This document shows positions 13,481 through 24,929 of a stretch of DNA of 64,000 bases, piece by piece. Location: NCBI GenBank assembly GCA_009823395.1, contig CM020510.1:7287773-7351772 (forward strand), given 5' to 3'. The position numbers and the translations under genes were made by a program. The notes beneath the pieces are model-generated. The model saw only the letters and a program-made list of their open reading frames with translations, was not told the DNA's origin and made no database searches. This DNA comes from Thamnaconus septentrionalis. Lineage: Eukaryota > Chordata > Actinopteri > Tetraodontiformes > Monacanthidae. Each line of letters starts with the position of its first letter. Position 1 is the stretch's first letter.

Positions 13481-14630
13481 CTAAATGCATTGCCTTAAGA
13501 AATCACTCAAGGCTGTTCCACTGGAGGATGAAAGATAAAGGTCTGAGGAAGTGTTTGTGGGACTTTTCACTTTCCAAAACAGAACTTCAACCGTAAATTC
13601 AATTCCTATATAAAAAGTAAAAAACACAGCGTTTTAAAGAACAATATACAGGCAGAGATTGTACAAAGTAGCCCACACCCACTTACCACTGCGCTTAAGC
13701 CAGAACACATCCTGTCTCAGAGGGGCCCTTCTACCCGTGATGTGTTCCACACATTGCGGCCGGTTCTTGGCCGGCACCGAGCTCCCAAAATAGAGCCGAG
13801 TTCCAGATAGGTAGGCTGGAGGCAGAAACGGAGAGAAAGTGGGAAGAGGTGAGTGGGAGTGGGACACAGGTTAGCGTTGGAAGAAGCAGGAAAGTCTGCA
13901 GTCTGCCGCCCCCCCACTAGTATCAATTCACACTGTGTGAGTGTGAAGGTTCTTCTTTCTCTTCTTCTTCTTCTTCTTCTGCGGCACAACAGGGCCCATT
14001 ATGTAACGGCTCTCAGAAAGGCTGACCAATAATTGCGTGAAACGACAGTGGCCGGTGAGAACGCCGGCCAGACAAGATTTCAAGTTTTCAAGGATTTTAT
14101 TTTTCACGTCACGTTGAACATTGAAATGTTGCAGTGAAATGTTGGTAACATAAAGATGTGTCGATGCCTCACTGGAGAAAGCCGAACGGCGAGGCCCATA
14201 CATGTCTCTGGGCCGGCGAGAGCGAAGGGCTTAGCCGACAGAGTTAAAAATAACCGGACGGTCGGCCGGCCTGCACCTTAAGACGGTTTTGTCTGGGCGG
14301 AGGGCGCTCAGAGTTCAATGTAACCTGACAACTTAATCCCATGTAAGAGACGGAGTGTAGACACAGAGGCAGAAGGGAAACCGGCTGCCGTTGGGGATTT
14401 CAGAGCTACTTTTTGCCTATTAGCACCTGAAGGAGGAACAATCCAAACTCTGCTCCTTGGAGAGAGACGAGCTCGTGGATACACGTGCGTGTAGAAATAG
14501 AGGCCGCATCTGCAGGGTCCAGGTCCTGGACTCAACTTAGCCTGCCAGCTATTTTTAGCGCCCAAAGGTGAAAGTACATGATGAGATTAAAAGATTGACA
14601 TTTTACAGTGATTTGTTGTTGTTTTTTTAC

Positions 14631-14631
<1 letters not shown>

Positions 14632-14661
<30 letters not shown>
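14632..14661. repeat. (ATC)n microsatellite
   Basis: About ten ATC triplets in a row; no coding context. Confidence 0.9.
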
Positions 14662-15410
14662 GCTGCAATTCTCAACTTCATCTTTGGAGCTGTAACGACC
14701 GTCTGTGTCAAATTTACAGAGACTTGTTTGCGTAAAATGGAATAGAAAATCCCAGTGTATGTTACTGAATTATGTAATGTCACTGGGATTTAAAAAAATG
14801 TGTTTGTATTTGCCATTAAGTAAATATTGTTGACAATGTGGCCCCATTACTGAGGAAGCAGCCACATTGTAGTGGCCTATTTGCGATTGGAGTGTTTGTG
14901 CTGTCACCAGCGTTCAGATTGATGCTAATTCGTCCAAGCAGACTGCAATTTATTTTCTGAGGGCTGAAAAACTGAATTTGACAACATGAAACTAAATCTG
15001 GACCTTTAACCAAAGAGTCATAGCAAAAACAGGAGATATGATGGCATTAGACTTAGTTAGGTAGTTTCTATGCATTTTGTTCCATATAGTTGCAAGGTGT
15101 AGATTTATTCTAAAAGTTGCCCTGCTTTCTTAATTCTGTCCAACTACTGAGCACAAACACGTTCTATTATTTAAGAAGCGGAAGTCACTAGTGCTACGTT
15201 TTCCTTTCCAGTTTTTTTTTCTCGTTCCTAACAATAACAACAATAAATAGACAAATACAAATGACAAATATTCCTCTATGAATTTATGCATGAGAGAACG
15301 TGAATTATAGGTGCCGTAAATCACCAGCGTTGTTTCGTATGATTAAACGCTGGGTGAGACAATTTGGCATCAGCGGTTCGTAAATTCAAAAAGGCAGCAA
15401 GTTGTATGCA

Positions 15411-15447
15411 TAGATAGACAGATAGACAGATAGACAGATAGATAGAT

Positions 15448-15498
<51 letters not shown>

Positions 15499-15522
15499 AA
15501 GATAGACAGATAGATAGACAGA
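15411..15522. repeat. (GATA)n / (GACA)n microsatellite
   Basis: About 110 bases of GATA units with interspersed GACA and GAAA variants at both ends and a purer GATA core. GATA/GACA tracts are common in teleost genomes. Confidence 0.95.
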
Positions 15523-15924
15523 ACTGGGTTGCAGAAAAACGTGTTTTCGTGTGTGTGTCTGTGTGTGTGCGTGAGGGAGTGTCCCTCTCTCGGTGCATCA
15601 CACGCATACTTGAGGAAATTGTCAATACGCGACTCATAAAGAGCAGGTCCGGAGAAAACCTCTCCGACCACATGGTCCCTATTAAAGGCTGCAGGAGAAG
15701 CAGCCGTCTACCCACAAGGGCACGCCGCTCGCCGTCCGCCAGCCGGGCCGTCCTTGGTTGGGGAAATGACATTGTGTTTGAATTAAGGCTCTGGAGCGAG
15801 CCTCTCTCGGGAATGTTAGCGGGGAGCTTCCGAGTTCACTGGGTTTGCGTTCAGTCATGCATACCGTAACAGTGGGCTGTGATACTGTAAGGCCCAGGAT
15901 TGATGCATTATTCACATAACTTGG

Positions 15925-17000
15925 CGGAGCTGTGGAGCCGTGCGGGACCGCCCCGCTCTCCTTTAGAACGCTCGAGCAGAAAGCCAGTGTGGGGCGTGGG
16001 GGTCGAAATCCAGGTTTTCAAGCTAAACCACGCAAAAAAGCGTTAGCGGCTTCATCTTTCTGTCGTCGCTCGTTTCTATTCGTCAAACGCAACCTCTCGC
16101 TCTGTTGGAAATCCGGTGTTTTACCGTTGTGCCGCCGAGACGCGCGAGCGACTTGTCTTGAGAACTCGGCCCCCCCGGGCAGCACGAGGTCAGACAGGAT
16201 AGCCTCCGAACTGCCACCGTTTAATCCCTTGACCCGGTCCAACCAGCAGATTAGACGAGCTTGTTTGGAGATATACCGAGGTCAATCCCGTCACACACTG
16301 TTGGCCGCGCTCCAATCGCACTCAATATCCCGCTCTCTCTCTCTGTCTCATTTCCCCGCCCACCCCACGGCCGGCAGGCAGGAAAGGTCAACGCGGCGCC
16401 ATTGCCCCGGGTTCATCGACAGCCCTGACGAGAATCACGGCGTTGCACGGCAGCGACAAACGTGAGGATGAACATGACACTTCTGTGGGGGTGAGAGATT
16501 GGAGGAGTCATTTCTATTGGACACAGTCACACATCAACTCTTCCAAATAAGTGTGTAGTATACAAATCACAATATTCGTTAAGCCTTATTAATGCAACTA
16601 TTTATTAATGAGGGCACAGTGAATAAAACATTGGGGTTAGCTCGCTAATTGTACAGGATCGTCTCGTGGAATATGTTTCGAACAGCATCCCTTCGTGCGG
16701 CCCCCCTCTTGCGTTGTGTTTGCAGTGAAGGTGGGTCAGAGCCTTTGTTGAAGGTAAACAGGATTACGTGCACGCACTGCCGGTGGGTCCATTAGGTCAA
16801 TTAGCTCCATTAGCTCGCAGCGTGGGCGCGCGAAGGATTTGCCTTTCGTCTTCGTCAGCCGCATCAAAACGACACTGTCACCTTCGACTCGGGACTCAGG
16901 AGACCCTGATTAGCTCGCCCGAGCATCGTCGTGGCGACAATGCCAGGGAACTCAGACTTTGCCGCTCACAGTCGAAGGAGCTCGGCGCAACTTGTAGCTT
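15925..17000. promoter_or_regulatory. Second CpG-rich block
   Basis: GC-rich, CpG-retaining sequence, densest at about 15,930-16,460 with a weaker part at 16,770-17,000. I see no TATA box, start or splice donor that assigns it to a gene. It lies 5 kb left of aipl1. Confidence 0.3.
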
Positions 17001-18100
17001 GAACGAGTAGTTGCGTCATCAGGAAAGGATTGAATCCAACCCCGGGATGAATCGGTCAATAAGACCAAGGATCTAGTGCCACTTTTTATTCCCCATTGTG
17101 TACAAAAATGACACCCGGTCCTCGGTACTTCAGTCTCAACAGTGGCATCTCCGCTTAGCCTACGCTTTAGCAGCGGTCTTTTCTATTTCTTTGTCTCCTG
17201 AGGATTTTAGGGGCATGTTGGTACTTCTCAGTTCTCGTAGTGTTTGAAAACACTTTCAGTCATGATTTGTAGCAAAGCTTTAATTGTGAAATATTGTCGG
17301 GCTGCACTGTCTCGCAATGTGGCCACCGCGGCACGAAAGTTGCAGGTTTGATTCCCACCTTGCACATTGTGGGTGTGTCATAGTGGATGTGTCATAGAGG
17401 GTGTAACAGCCTTTAGGTTGGAATTGGCGGTTTTAGGTCTTTTTGTTTTTATCCGAAATTTATCATTTTAATCATTTATTCTCATATGTTATTATTTTTT
17501 GAAGCCACCACAGACCTACTGGAAGATCTGCTAGCCCCTCCGCCACAGCGCGCTGCAACCTTTGCCCGTGTGCGCCTCAGAAAAAAGCAAACGGGAGCTG
17601 GTGTGCACCTCACGAGCGTATCTGCGTGCCGTGTGCATTTGCCCTTTGTCCTGGCTGTTATGCGTTCTGGTATGTAGCTAAAGGTCGGGGCCAAGCGTAG
17701 AGGGGGACGGCAGGGGCCCGGTTAAGGGGGGGGAGAAGCTGCAGCGGGGACGAGCTTCACGCGGAGCTGAAAGGCCAGAGCCTGCACAAGAGCAAAGCAT
17801 TCAGAGCTTAATGGAGAACAGCTTAATGGATAGGACGGTTCATTTAGTGAGCTGTGAATTTATAACCTCCTCCCACCTCTGACTGCATGAAGAAGAAATG
17901 CGCGTGTGTGTGTGTGTGTGCGTGCATGCATGCATGTGTGCGTGTGGGTCATTTCAGAGCTGCAGATGAGATGATGTTTGCACCTTTGGGCATCCGAGCT
18001 AACATGTCATTCCACAAACATCTCGCCTGACGTTACCCGCTGCATGACTTCACAGGACGGCCTTGCAGGCTGTTCCTCAGAGTTCTGCAAGTCTGGACAG

Positions 18101-18102
<2 letters not shown>

Positions 18103-18147
<45 letters not shown>
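18103..18147. repeat. (AC)n microsatellite
   Basis: AC run of about 22 units. Confidence 0.95.
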
Positions 18148-18151
<4 letters not shown>

Positions 18152-20162
18152 GACGTCAGTCCTCCTATTGGCCATGAGGTGGTACTGAAGGGTCAAAGAT
18201 CCTTCCTTGTCTTAGCGGTTTAGTCAGCGGCAAATCTGACCTCTGACCTTTTGTACTCGGTTGGCTTGTGGTCTGTTTAACAAATGTCAAGGTTCTGTTT
18301 TACCACATGCAGACTTTTCATTTAGGGTTAATATCACCGTGTGGCCTGTGTTAGACCTTTCTTCTTATCTAGTTAAATGTGAAGACAGGAGTTGATTTTT
18401 GTTAACGATTCATTTTGTTGTCTTACCAGATTCACTTTTTTTATTTTTTATTTTTAACACAGTAAGTGAGACTGTGAGGTTGCATGTTGAAGTATTTTTT
18501 GTCATTTCAGTAATGTGGCTTCCAGAGAAATAATTTGATTTATACAAACATGTTCCGTATGACTTTGGGGAGAAAGGAGGCCACTGTCATTATCTTGTTG
18601 TGGCTACTCTGATGATTAATGAATTGTAATTTTTTTTTTTTTGAAATGAAGAAAAGTGTAGGTGTGAGCAGACCCGTGAAAAACATTTTTGTTGCTTCAT
18701 ACAGGAGGATTTTTATGCTCGTTCGAACCCGTTTGAAGTGTAAGTTTAAAACTCAGATGTTGATAAACCTTGGGTAGAAGCTGGTTGTGCGTTTTGTCTC
18801 CATTTGTGTCATTTGAACCCAGGCAAATACAAATGCATGTACAGGAAGAACAAAAAAACAACAACATCAATCCTTTTAGCCTCAAGGATACAACTGACTT
18901 GACTGAACTGCTGCCACTCCGTTCACCCTCTTTAAATCTTGAGATGAAATATGGCAGATGGACGTTCAATCTCTAGCATTTTTTTGTTTTGTTTTTTTAA
19001 AGTAACCCAATCCAGAAAAAAAAAAATGTTTTTTTTTCTATCAGTTTAGCCGAGTGGGATGAATACTTGCCAAAAGGCAGAACAATGTTTCCACTGAAAA
19101 AAGCCTGCAACACAGTTTCTGTTCTTCCCTGAGAGTGAAGACGCTGTTCAGGTCTGAAATATAACTGCAGCAACATGAGAAAACCTCTAGCAGTAAGCAA
19201 GGCTCGCGTTTACTTCCTGTTTCTTTTTTTTTGTTTGTTTTCTTTTCAGGGTTTTTTCAGTGTATGGTAGAAAATACTTCCTGATTTTAGGCTCTACTGC
19301 AACAGGGGCTGTAAATGCTTTCTATAGGAGGTTGGCGCGATGGATGAGAAAGATTGCAAAGTGAAATGTCAGCGATCCGGCTGCCGTGCAGGTCTCAGTG
19401 GCTCGGATCTTTTTCCATGTCACATGCGTTTGCGCATACACCCAGCGTCCACTTTCTCCAGTGCACCTGGCAGGTTTGTCACTGCTCATACATGCACATC
19501 AATTCCCACACTGATCCTGTTGCATTTTGCCCCTGTTCTTCCTGATCGGCAGTGTCAGCTTCTACGGCTCCATCTGATCTGACAGCGAGTCGACGCCCTC
19601 CTACACATCCTCTTCCTCTTCCTCCTTCTCCTCCTCCATTCTTCCACCCTTGTGCTCACCGCCCCACTCCCTCCAAGCCTCATTCCCACCACCGCCACAC
19701 AAAAGGTTTACACATCCATAAACATTATGCTACGTGCGTGTAGGTCGTGCGTCATGGAAGAAGCCCTTCCCCTCGGGTAATGTATATGAATGAACGGCTG
19801 TTAGGTGGGGAGGCGAATAGGGAGGATGGGGCGTCTCCTCCCTGCTAAATCCATGACTGTACTTTCCAGAAATAGAGCCGGGGCCGCATGACTCGCCGAA
19901 AGTGGAACTAATGCATCAGCAGCGGGGTTTCCACTGCCGCTATAAGTGGATGGAAAACCTGCGGCCTGCGCGCTTCGCGGCCGACCCGGTTCTCGTCGAC
20001 GTGCCGCGTGTGCGTGCTGAAAAAAAAACAAAACAAAAAAAAAACCGGGTTCCCACGCTGCAGCACGACAGACAGCTGCAAAGTCAGTCACGCAGGCCAA
20101 ATACTCCCAGGCGTGCATAGACAGAGCGGAGAAAAGGTGTAGGTGGCGTGACGTGAACGCGA

Positions 20163-20180
20163 TGAGTCACTGTGACGTCA
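20163..20180. promoter_or_regulatory. AP-1 site next to a full CRE palindrome
   Basis: TGAGTCA at 20163-20169 is followed three bases later by the perfect eight-base palindrome TGACGTCA at 20173-20180. A further TGACG half site lies shortly upstream. This cluster of bZIP-type sites is 2 kb upstream of aipl1. Binding is not shown by sequence alone. Confidence 0.3.
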
Positions 20181-20639
20181 GCGGTGAAACCTCTCCAGAC
20201 AGGTTGGCAGAACTGCCACTGCTGCTGCCGCACTGGTTCCACAAAATGAGCCTTATCAATGCAATAGTGGTGTAGATCTTTAAAAAAAAAAAAAAAAACA
20301 TCAATTTAGGTTTGCATTTAAAGCCGCGGAAGATGAGTCAACATGTTTTTATTGTCCTCTTTTTAACTCAAAAATTGGGATAATGACGTAAAAAAAAAAA
20401 AAAACGTCACTATGGCAACGCATTTCTGTGGCATTTGAGCAGCGTGGTTATTAGATGTTTATTTTTTGTCGTGGACTGAATTATATGGTGGCATCACACA
20501 ATTTAAAAAACAAAAACAAAATACACCTCAAAAGATGCAGCTAAAGCAGCATATTTACAGCCTGTTTACAGCATGTAGTGCTGAACTTTTTCACTTTGAA
20601 ACAAAAAAAAACCTGTCGTTAAACCATTAAATTATTTAT

Positions 20640-20770
20640 CCCAAACTCTCCAGAAAACAGAATAAGCCCTCTGTTCACGACCTTCTTTCAGTGTCCTTTG
20701 TGACATCACAAAGGGCTGAACTGATTCCGCATTTATAACCTTTATATCCTGCTGCACATCCGACCTCGTC
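20640..20770. mobile_element. TIR-element family fragment
   Basis: It contains AGCCCTCTGTTCACGACC near 20,666 and TGACATCACAAAGGGCTGA from 20701. Both motifs are spaced much closer than in the full copies, so part of the middle is missing. Confidence 0.4.
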
Positions 20771-21193
20771 CACAAGAGAGCGTGATGCCTCTTCCCGGCC
20801 CTGTGCTGCCTGGACGGCTGCCAAGAACATACCAAACTGTTGCTTAATTCTGTTTGTCACATCAGTGGGGGGGGCAAAACTTGCAGCACTGTTCAAGGAC
20901 ACGGAGAACGTATTTGAATAAAGATAAGACAGCAGCCGGTAGCTCGTGATCAAATTCCTCCAACTTGCTGCACAGACGTAACACGGCGCTGTTGTACAAA
21001 AAGGCAGGCGCACAAACAACACCAAACGTTATACAATCGCGAGCGCTGCCAAGGTACAGTTGTTATTCTATTTGTGCAATTAGTACAAAACAGGGCATTA
21101 ACGCAGAGGGTCGTTTGGGAATAATTGCCCCATCAAACTGCTTGCAGACTGGGTGTGCAGACACTATAGGAGACTGCACACACACGCACACTA

Positions 21194-21226
<33 letters not shown>

Positions 21227-21498
21227 CGCGCGCACTGCCCAGATGGAAGACAGATGTTTAATAGACGAGGTCAAGGAGTGCGTGCAGTAATTGTCTGTTC
21301 CACCAGTTCTCGGTATTTCTCAGCATTGTTCAGAGCACCACATCCACATAAATCCAGGAAATTTCCTCTGGAATGGAAACCATGTCCTACTCATACGGGC
21401 CTATTTGTGTTTGTTTTATTTGTTTCTCCTACTTTCCCTCTCGCGGGGCAAATCACAAGCACATTTGTTTGGATCTCACGGTGCAGTCATCAAGGTCA

Positions 21499-21530
21499 AA
21501 GTCGTGACAAGTTCAGACTTGTCACGACTT
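21499..21530. repeat. Perfect 14-bp inverted repeat with 4-base loop
   Basis: The left arm at 21499-21512 is the exact reverse complement of the right arm at 21517-21530, with loop TCAG between. The pairing breaks at the next outer base. It is about 650 bases upstream of the aipl1 start codon and does not sit in a simple repeat. Confidence 0.9.
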
Positions 21531-21588
21531 GCACATTTAGAAGACCAAGAATACTAATAAGTTTAACCTACAGATACATAAATATATA

Positions 21589-21589
<1 letters not shown>

Positions 21590-21640
<51 letters not shown>
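21590..21640. repeat. (AT)n then (GT)n compound microsatellite
   Basis: An AT run of about 17 units passes directly into a GT run of about 8 units. Confidence 0.95.
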
Positions 21641-22022
21641 TTGTCTGTTTTTTTTAACTAATGTAACCTGAATTACTAAAGAAAAATCCATCATTTGCTT
21701 CATTTGTGTCATGTTGTGACAACAAGCACTGCCAGGTGTTGACTCCGCCCCCAAGCCTGCTTTGTTTTGCCTCCCTCGAGACTTTTAGAAGATCCAACAA
21801 ACGTCCTTTGTTTTGGCGGAGGCTGTAAGCAAAGGGCTAAATGTGCCTTTATTTCTGCGAGCGCTGCGATAGCGGGGAAAAAAATAAAACACGGGCCCTT
21901 TAACTACGTTTTTACGTACGTCCCCCCCTCATTTCTAGAAGCTTCTGGGTCTCCGTCAGTATCCAGAGAAAGTGCTGATGATCATCAGAGAGATGATGAA
22001 ACATACGGGGAGGGAGAAGGCT

Positions 22023-22054
22023 TCTAATCTCATTATCCCTACGCCGGCTAATCC
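22023..22054 (+). promoter_or_regulatory. Photoreceptor homeobox (CRX/OTX-type) site cluster upstream of aipl1
   Basis: CTAATCC at 22048-22054 matches the CRX/OTX core (C/T)TAATCC. Two near matches lie just upstream: CTAATCT at 22023-22029 and ATTATCC from 22032. The cluster is about 130-160 bases before the aipl1 start codon, the expected place for a proximal promoter. AIPL1 is a photoreceptor gene, and CRX/OTX factors drive photoreceptor genes. That this cluster works is inference. Confidence 0.45.
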
Positions 22055-22180
22055 GCAGGGAACGACACCCACGACACGCACTTTCATTAATGTGCTCCAC
22101 ACCTATGCCTCCATGTCAGTGTGAGAGGATTCCACCTGATAGAAAGCCCTCAGACAAAACAAATATTAATAATAATAAAA

Positions 22181-24794
22181 ATGTCAGACATGCAGGACAC
22201 CCTGTTGCTGGGCTCTGAGGGAATCAAGAAAACCATCCTGCATGGAGGAACTGGAGACATTCCGAAATTCATCACCGGGGCGAAGGTACTGTGGGCCTTT
22301 AAGTCATTTGTGTTCCGCTAACCCCCAGCGCCAGGTGTCTTTACATGATGTTTCCACCCACTTTCAGCAGTGTGAATTCAAATCCTCAGATTTATACTTC
22401 ACCACGCAGTCCGGCTCATGTTATGTAAACCAGTGTCTCGGTAAACAGCGGCTCCCAATCTAAACTGAGGTGCCAGTTCTGTTTAATGCTCACAAATACA
22501 CATGACGGCGGAGAAGATGTTTGTTTGTTTTTTTGTCCTATTTTCTCTTTGCAAAGAGTCTGAGAATCTGAAAAACTGTTTTATTTTGATTGATATTCTA
22601 ACGGAATAAATGTAATTTCTGCCGTGTTTTATTTTAGCTTAAGCATGCCTCTTCGCACAAATCTTGCCTGCACAAATCTTGCACTGTTATTGAGCGGCTG
22701 TGGAGTGCAGTCAGTGATACACGAGGACTGCTGCTCATTATGCACGGCTTAATTAAGATGAGATTTATGGACTCTAATTTTAAGCCACTCTGACTGAGCA
22801 GGATGGATGAGGGAGGGAGGCTGAGGCAGCACTGCAATGGCCACTGGCAGCCAGCAGAGGCTGACAGAGGCTGTATATCACTCAGCAGCTCTTTAATGTG
22901 GACAATATTTTCACTGCTCTGTTGATAAGTAATCAATCATCTGTGGCAAACTTGGCAAACACAGGCTCCTGTAAATAATTGCATTACACAGCATGTTTGA
23001 ATATTTTACAAGATACAAAAAACTTTAAAAATTTGTTTTATTTTTGTAGCCTGATTCAAAATGTGATCTTGTTCGGTTTCTTTCTGTCAATAAAATGTGG
23101 TTGTAAAAATCAAATTCTTCTTCTTCTTCTTCTTCTTCTTCTTCTTCTTCTTCAATAGGTCTCCAAAAATGACTTAAATTGTTCATAAACAAAGTATATT
23201 TAGGAATCTGTTTAGAGTCCAGCTAAAACTAATTGAAACTTTGTTGGACACTGCAGAGTGGCACAAAAATCCTTTTTTTCTCTCAGGCTCCACAAAACAA
23301 AGGATTTTTTCCAACTTTTTCCTTCCAGGTGACATTCCACTTCCGCACCCAGCTGTGTGACGATGACCGGACAGTCATAGACGACAGCAAAGTGGTGGGC
23401 ACGCCCATGGAGATGGTGATTGGAAACATGTTCAAGCTGGACATCTGGGAGACTCTGCTGTCATCCATGAGGGTCGGAGAGGTGGCTGAATTCTGGTGTG
23501 ACATCACAGTAAGTGTTTGAAAATGTTGAGAACTGTTTACTGGTTTAGAGTTAGGGTTGGGGTTAGTTTTAGGCTTGTGGTTTGGGTTAGGGTTATCTTT
23601 AGGGTTGGGGTTATGTTTAGGGGTTAGGGTTTAGGTTAGATTTGGGAATGGGGTCAGGGTTGGGTCGAGGTTGGGGTTAGGTTTGGAGTTGGGATTGGGT
23701 TCATGTTTGGTTAGGTATTTTACAAAAAGACCTCTTTTTATTACAAACCAATCCCACTTTTTTCTTCCAGTTTGAAATTCTAACTGTCTCTCTGTTTCTT
23801 TCTGTCTATCCTGTGCAGCACACTGGTGTCTACCCACTGGTGTCCAAGAGCATGAGGCGTATAGCTGAGGGGAAAGACCCAGTAGACTGGCACATTCATA
23901 CGTGTGGCATGGCCAACATGTTTGCTTACCACAGCCTTGGATATGACGACCTGGATGAGCTGATGAAGGAACCCAAACCGCTCTTCTTCATCCTGGAGCT
24001 GCTGAAGGCAGGGAAACCAGGCTGGGATGTCAACGGCTAACATGAAATCTTCATTTACGTGACAAACAGCATAACATAAAGGTGCATGTGTGTGAATGGC
24101 AGGTGGAACAGCCAAGTGAGTACAACAGGGAGACGTGGGCGCTGAGCGATGAGGAGAGAATGAAGGCCGTCCCGGTGCTGCACGGCCAGGGGAACAAGCT
24201 CTACAAACAAGGGCAGTACCAAAAGGCCACGCAGAAGTACAAGGAGGCCATCATCTGCATCAAGAACATTCAGACCAAGGTTAGCCACCTCAGGTTATCT
24301 GAATTGTCTTGGTCTCTTTGAAATAACGTTAAAGGAGACCTCCTCCACCCCCCAATCAATCAGGAGAAAGCATGGGACGTCCCTTGGCTGAAGCTAGAGA
24401 AGATGGCCAACACCTTGACACTCAACTACTGCCAGTGTCTCTTGCGCATGGAGGAGTACTACGAGGTCATTGAGCACACCAGTGACATCATCAACCAGCA
24501 CCCAGGTTTGGACTGAAAGTGTATTTGTTTTTTGTTTGTTGGTGCCCTGACATTGAAGCAAAGCAGCTGAATCAGTTTTGATCAAATCCTCCAGGTGTGG
24601 TGAAGGCCTTTTACCTGCGAGGGAAGGCCCACGTGGAGGTGTGGAACGAGGCCGAGGCCCGGCAGGACTTCAGCAGGGTGCTGGACCTGGCCCCTGGCAT
24701 GAAGAAGGCCGTGAAGAAGGAGCTGGCCGTCCTAAATATGCGCATGGAGGAGAAGAACCAGGAGGACAAGGACAAGTACAAAGGCATGTTCTGA
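22181..24794 (+). CDS. aipl1: aipl1, aryl hydrocarbon receptor-interacting protein-like 1
   Basis: AIPL1 is a cytosolic photoreceptor co-chaperone that works with HSP90 to fold and stabilise the cGMP phosphodiesterase PDE6. Coding exons are 22181-22285, 23329-23508, 23819-24007, 24103-24279, 24364-24505 and 24595-24794, giving 330 aa. Residues 1-165 form the FKBP-like domain ([20 protein letters not shown] near the N-terminus, then [20 protein letters not shown] and [20 protein letters not shown]). Three TPR repeats follow, recognisable by [35 protein letters not shown] and [23 protein letters not shown] itself fits less well. The protein stops soon after the last TPR, so it lacks the proline-rich tail of primate AIPL1, as expected outside primates. 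All junctions keep frame. Intron 3 needs either a GC donor at 24008 or a poor GT donor at 24029. Teleosts can carry more than one aipl1 copy, and I cannot tell which this is. Confidence 0.93.
23115..23153. repeat. (TTC)n microsatellite in aipl1 intron 1
   Basis: Thirteen TTC triplets, about 175 bases before the exon 2 acceptor. Confidence 0.9.
23545..23720 (+). repeat. Degenerate TTAGGG-like minisatellite in aipl1 intron 2
   Basis: About 175 bases made almost entirely of GGTTAGGG/GGTTGGGG/TTTAGGG variants, all in the same strand orientation. It fills most of the 310-base intron 2. The units vary in length, so it is telomere-like rather than a true telomeric array. Confidence 0.85.
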
Positions 24795-24925
24795 GCCAAA
24801 TACTGAATTGTCACTGTGGGGTGATGATGACGATGATCACCTGGCGTGGAGTACGGTTTTGACAGTTTTTACATTTATTTGACTGTGTTTGTTCTTTGGT
24901 TTAAAAATAAAACGTCTGCCTGCTT
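24795..24925 (+). other. aipl1 3' UTR with polyadenylation signal
   Basis: The stop codon at 24792-24794 is followed by AATAAA at 24906-24911, so the transcript probably ends near 24,925-24,935. A short 3' UTR of about 130 bases is implied. Confidence 0.6.
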
Positions 24926-24929
24926 TCTG

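Larger units (their letters stand above)
6851..15900. other. Intergenic or intronic sequence, no exon recognised
   Basis: I see no gene in this 9 kb stretch. It contains microsatellites (8501-8519, 8574-8613, 8718-8755, 11059-11085, 14632-14661, 15411-15522), A/T homopolymers, and fragments of the TIR-element family near 7,765-8,130 and 13,130-13,480. The region around 12,100-12,600 is AT-rich and free of simple repeats, so it is where one might look for conserved non-coding sequence. Confidence 0.45.
15901..22047. other. Gene-poor stretch left of aipl1
   Basis: No exon recognised. A second CpG-rich block spans about 15,925-17,000 and keeps a 177-codon open frame on the plus strand that resembles no known protein. 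A degenerate tRNA-promoter-like B box near 17,344 may be a SINE remnant. Also present are microsatellites at 18103-18147, 21198-21222 and 21590-21640, a poly-A run near 20,283-20,300, TIR-element fragments near 20,640-20,770 and 21,720-21,905, and a perfect hairpin at 21499-21530. Confidence 0.45.

Noticed and set aside
17295..17400. tRNA gene
   Set aside because: GGTTTGATTCCC resembles a tRNA B box, but I cannot fold a cloverleaf with a proper acceptor stem around it. A decayed tRNA-derived SINE is more likely.
23631..23837. Minus-strand open frame with Pro-Asn repeats in aipl1 intron 2
   Set aside because: It is a translation of the degenerate TTAGGG-like array.
24008..24040. Continuation of aipl1 exon 3 to the in-frame stop at 24038-24040
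   Set aside because: It would end the protein before the TPR domain, although TPR-coding exons follow directly in frame with good junctions.
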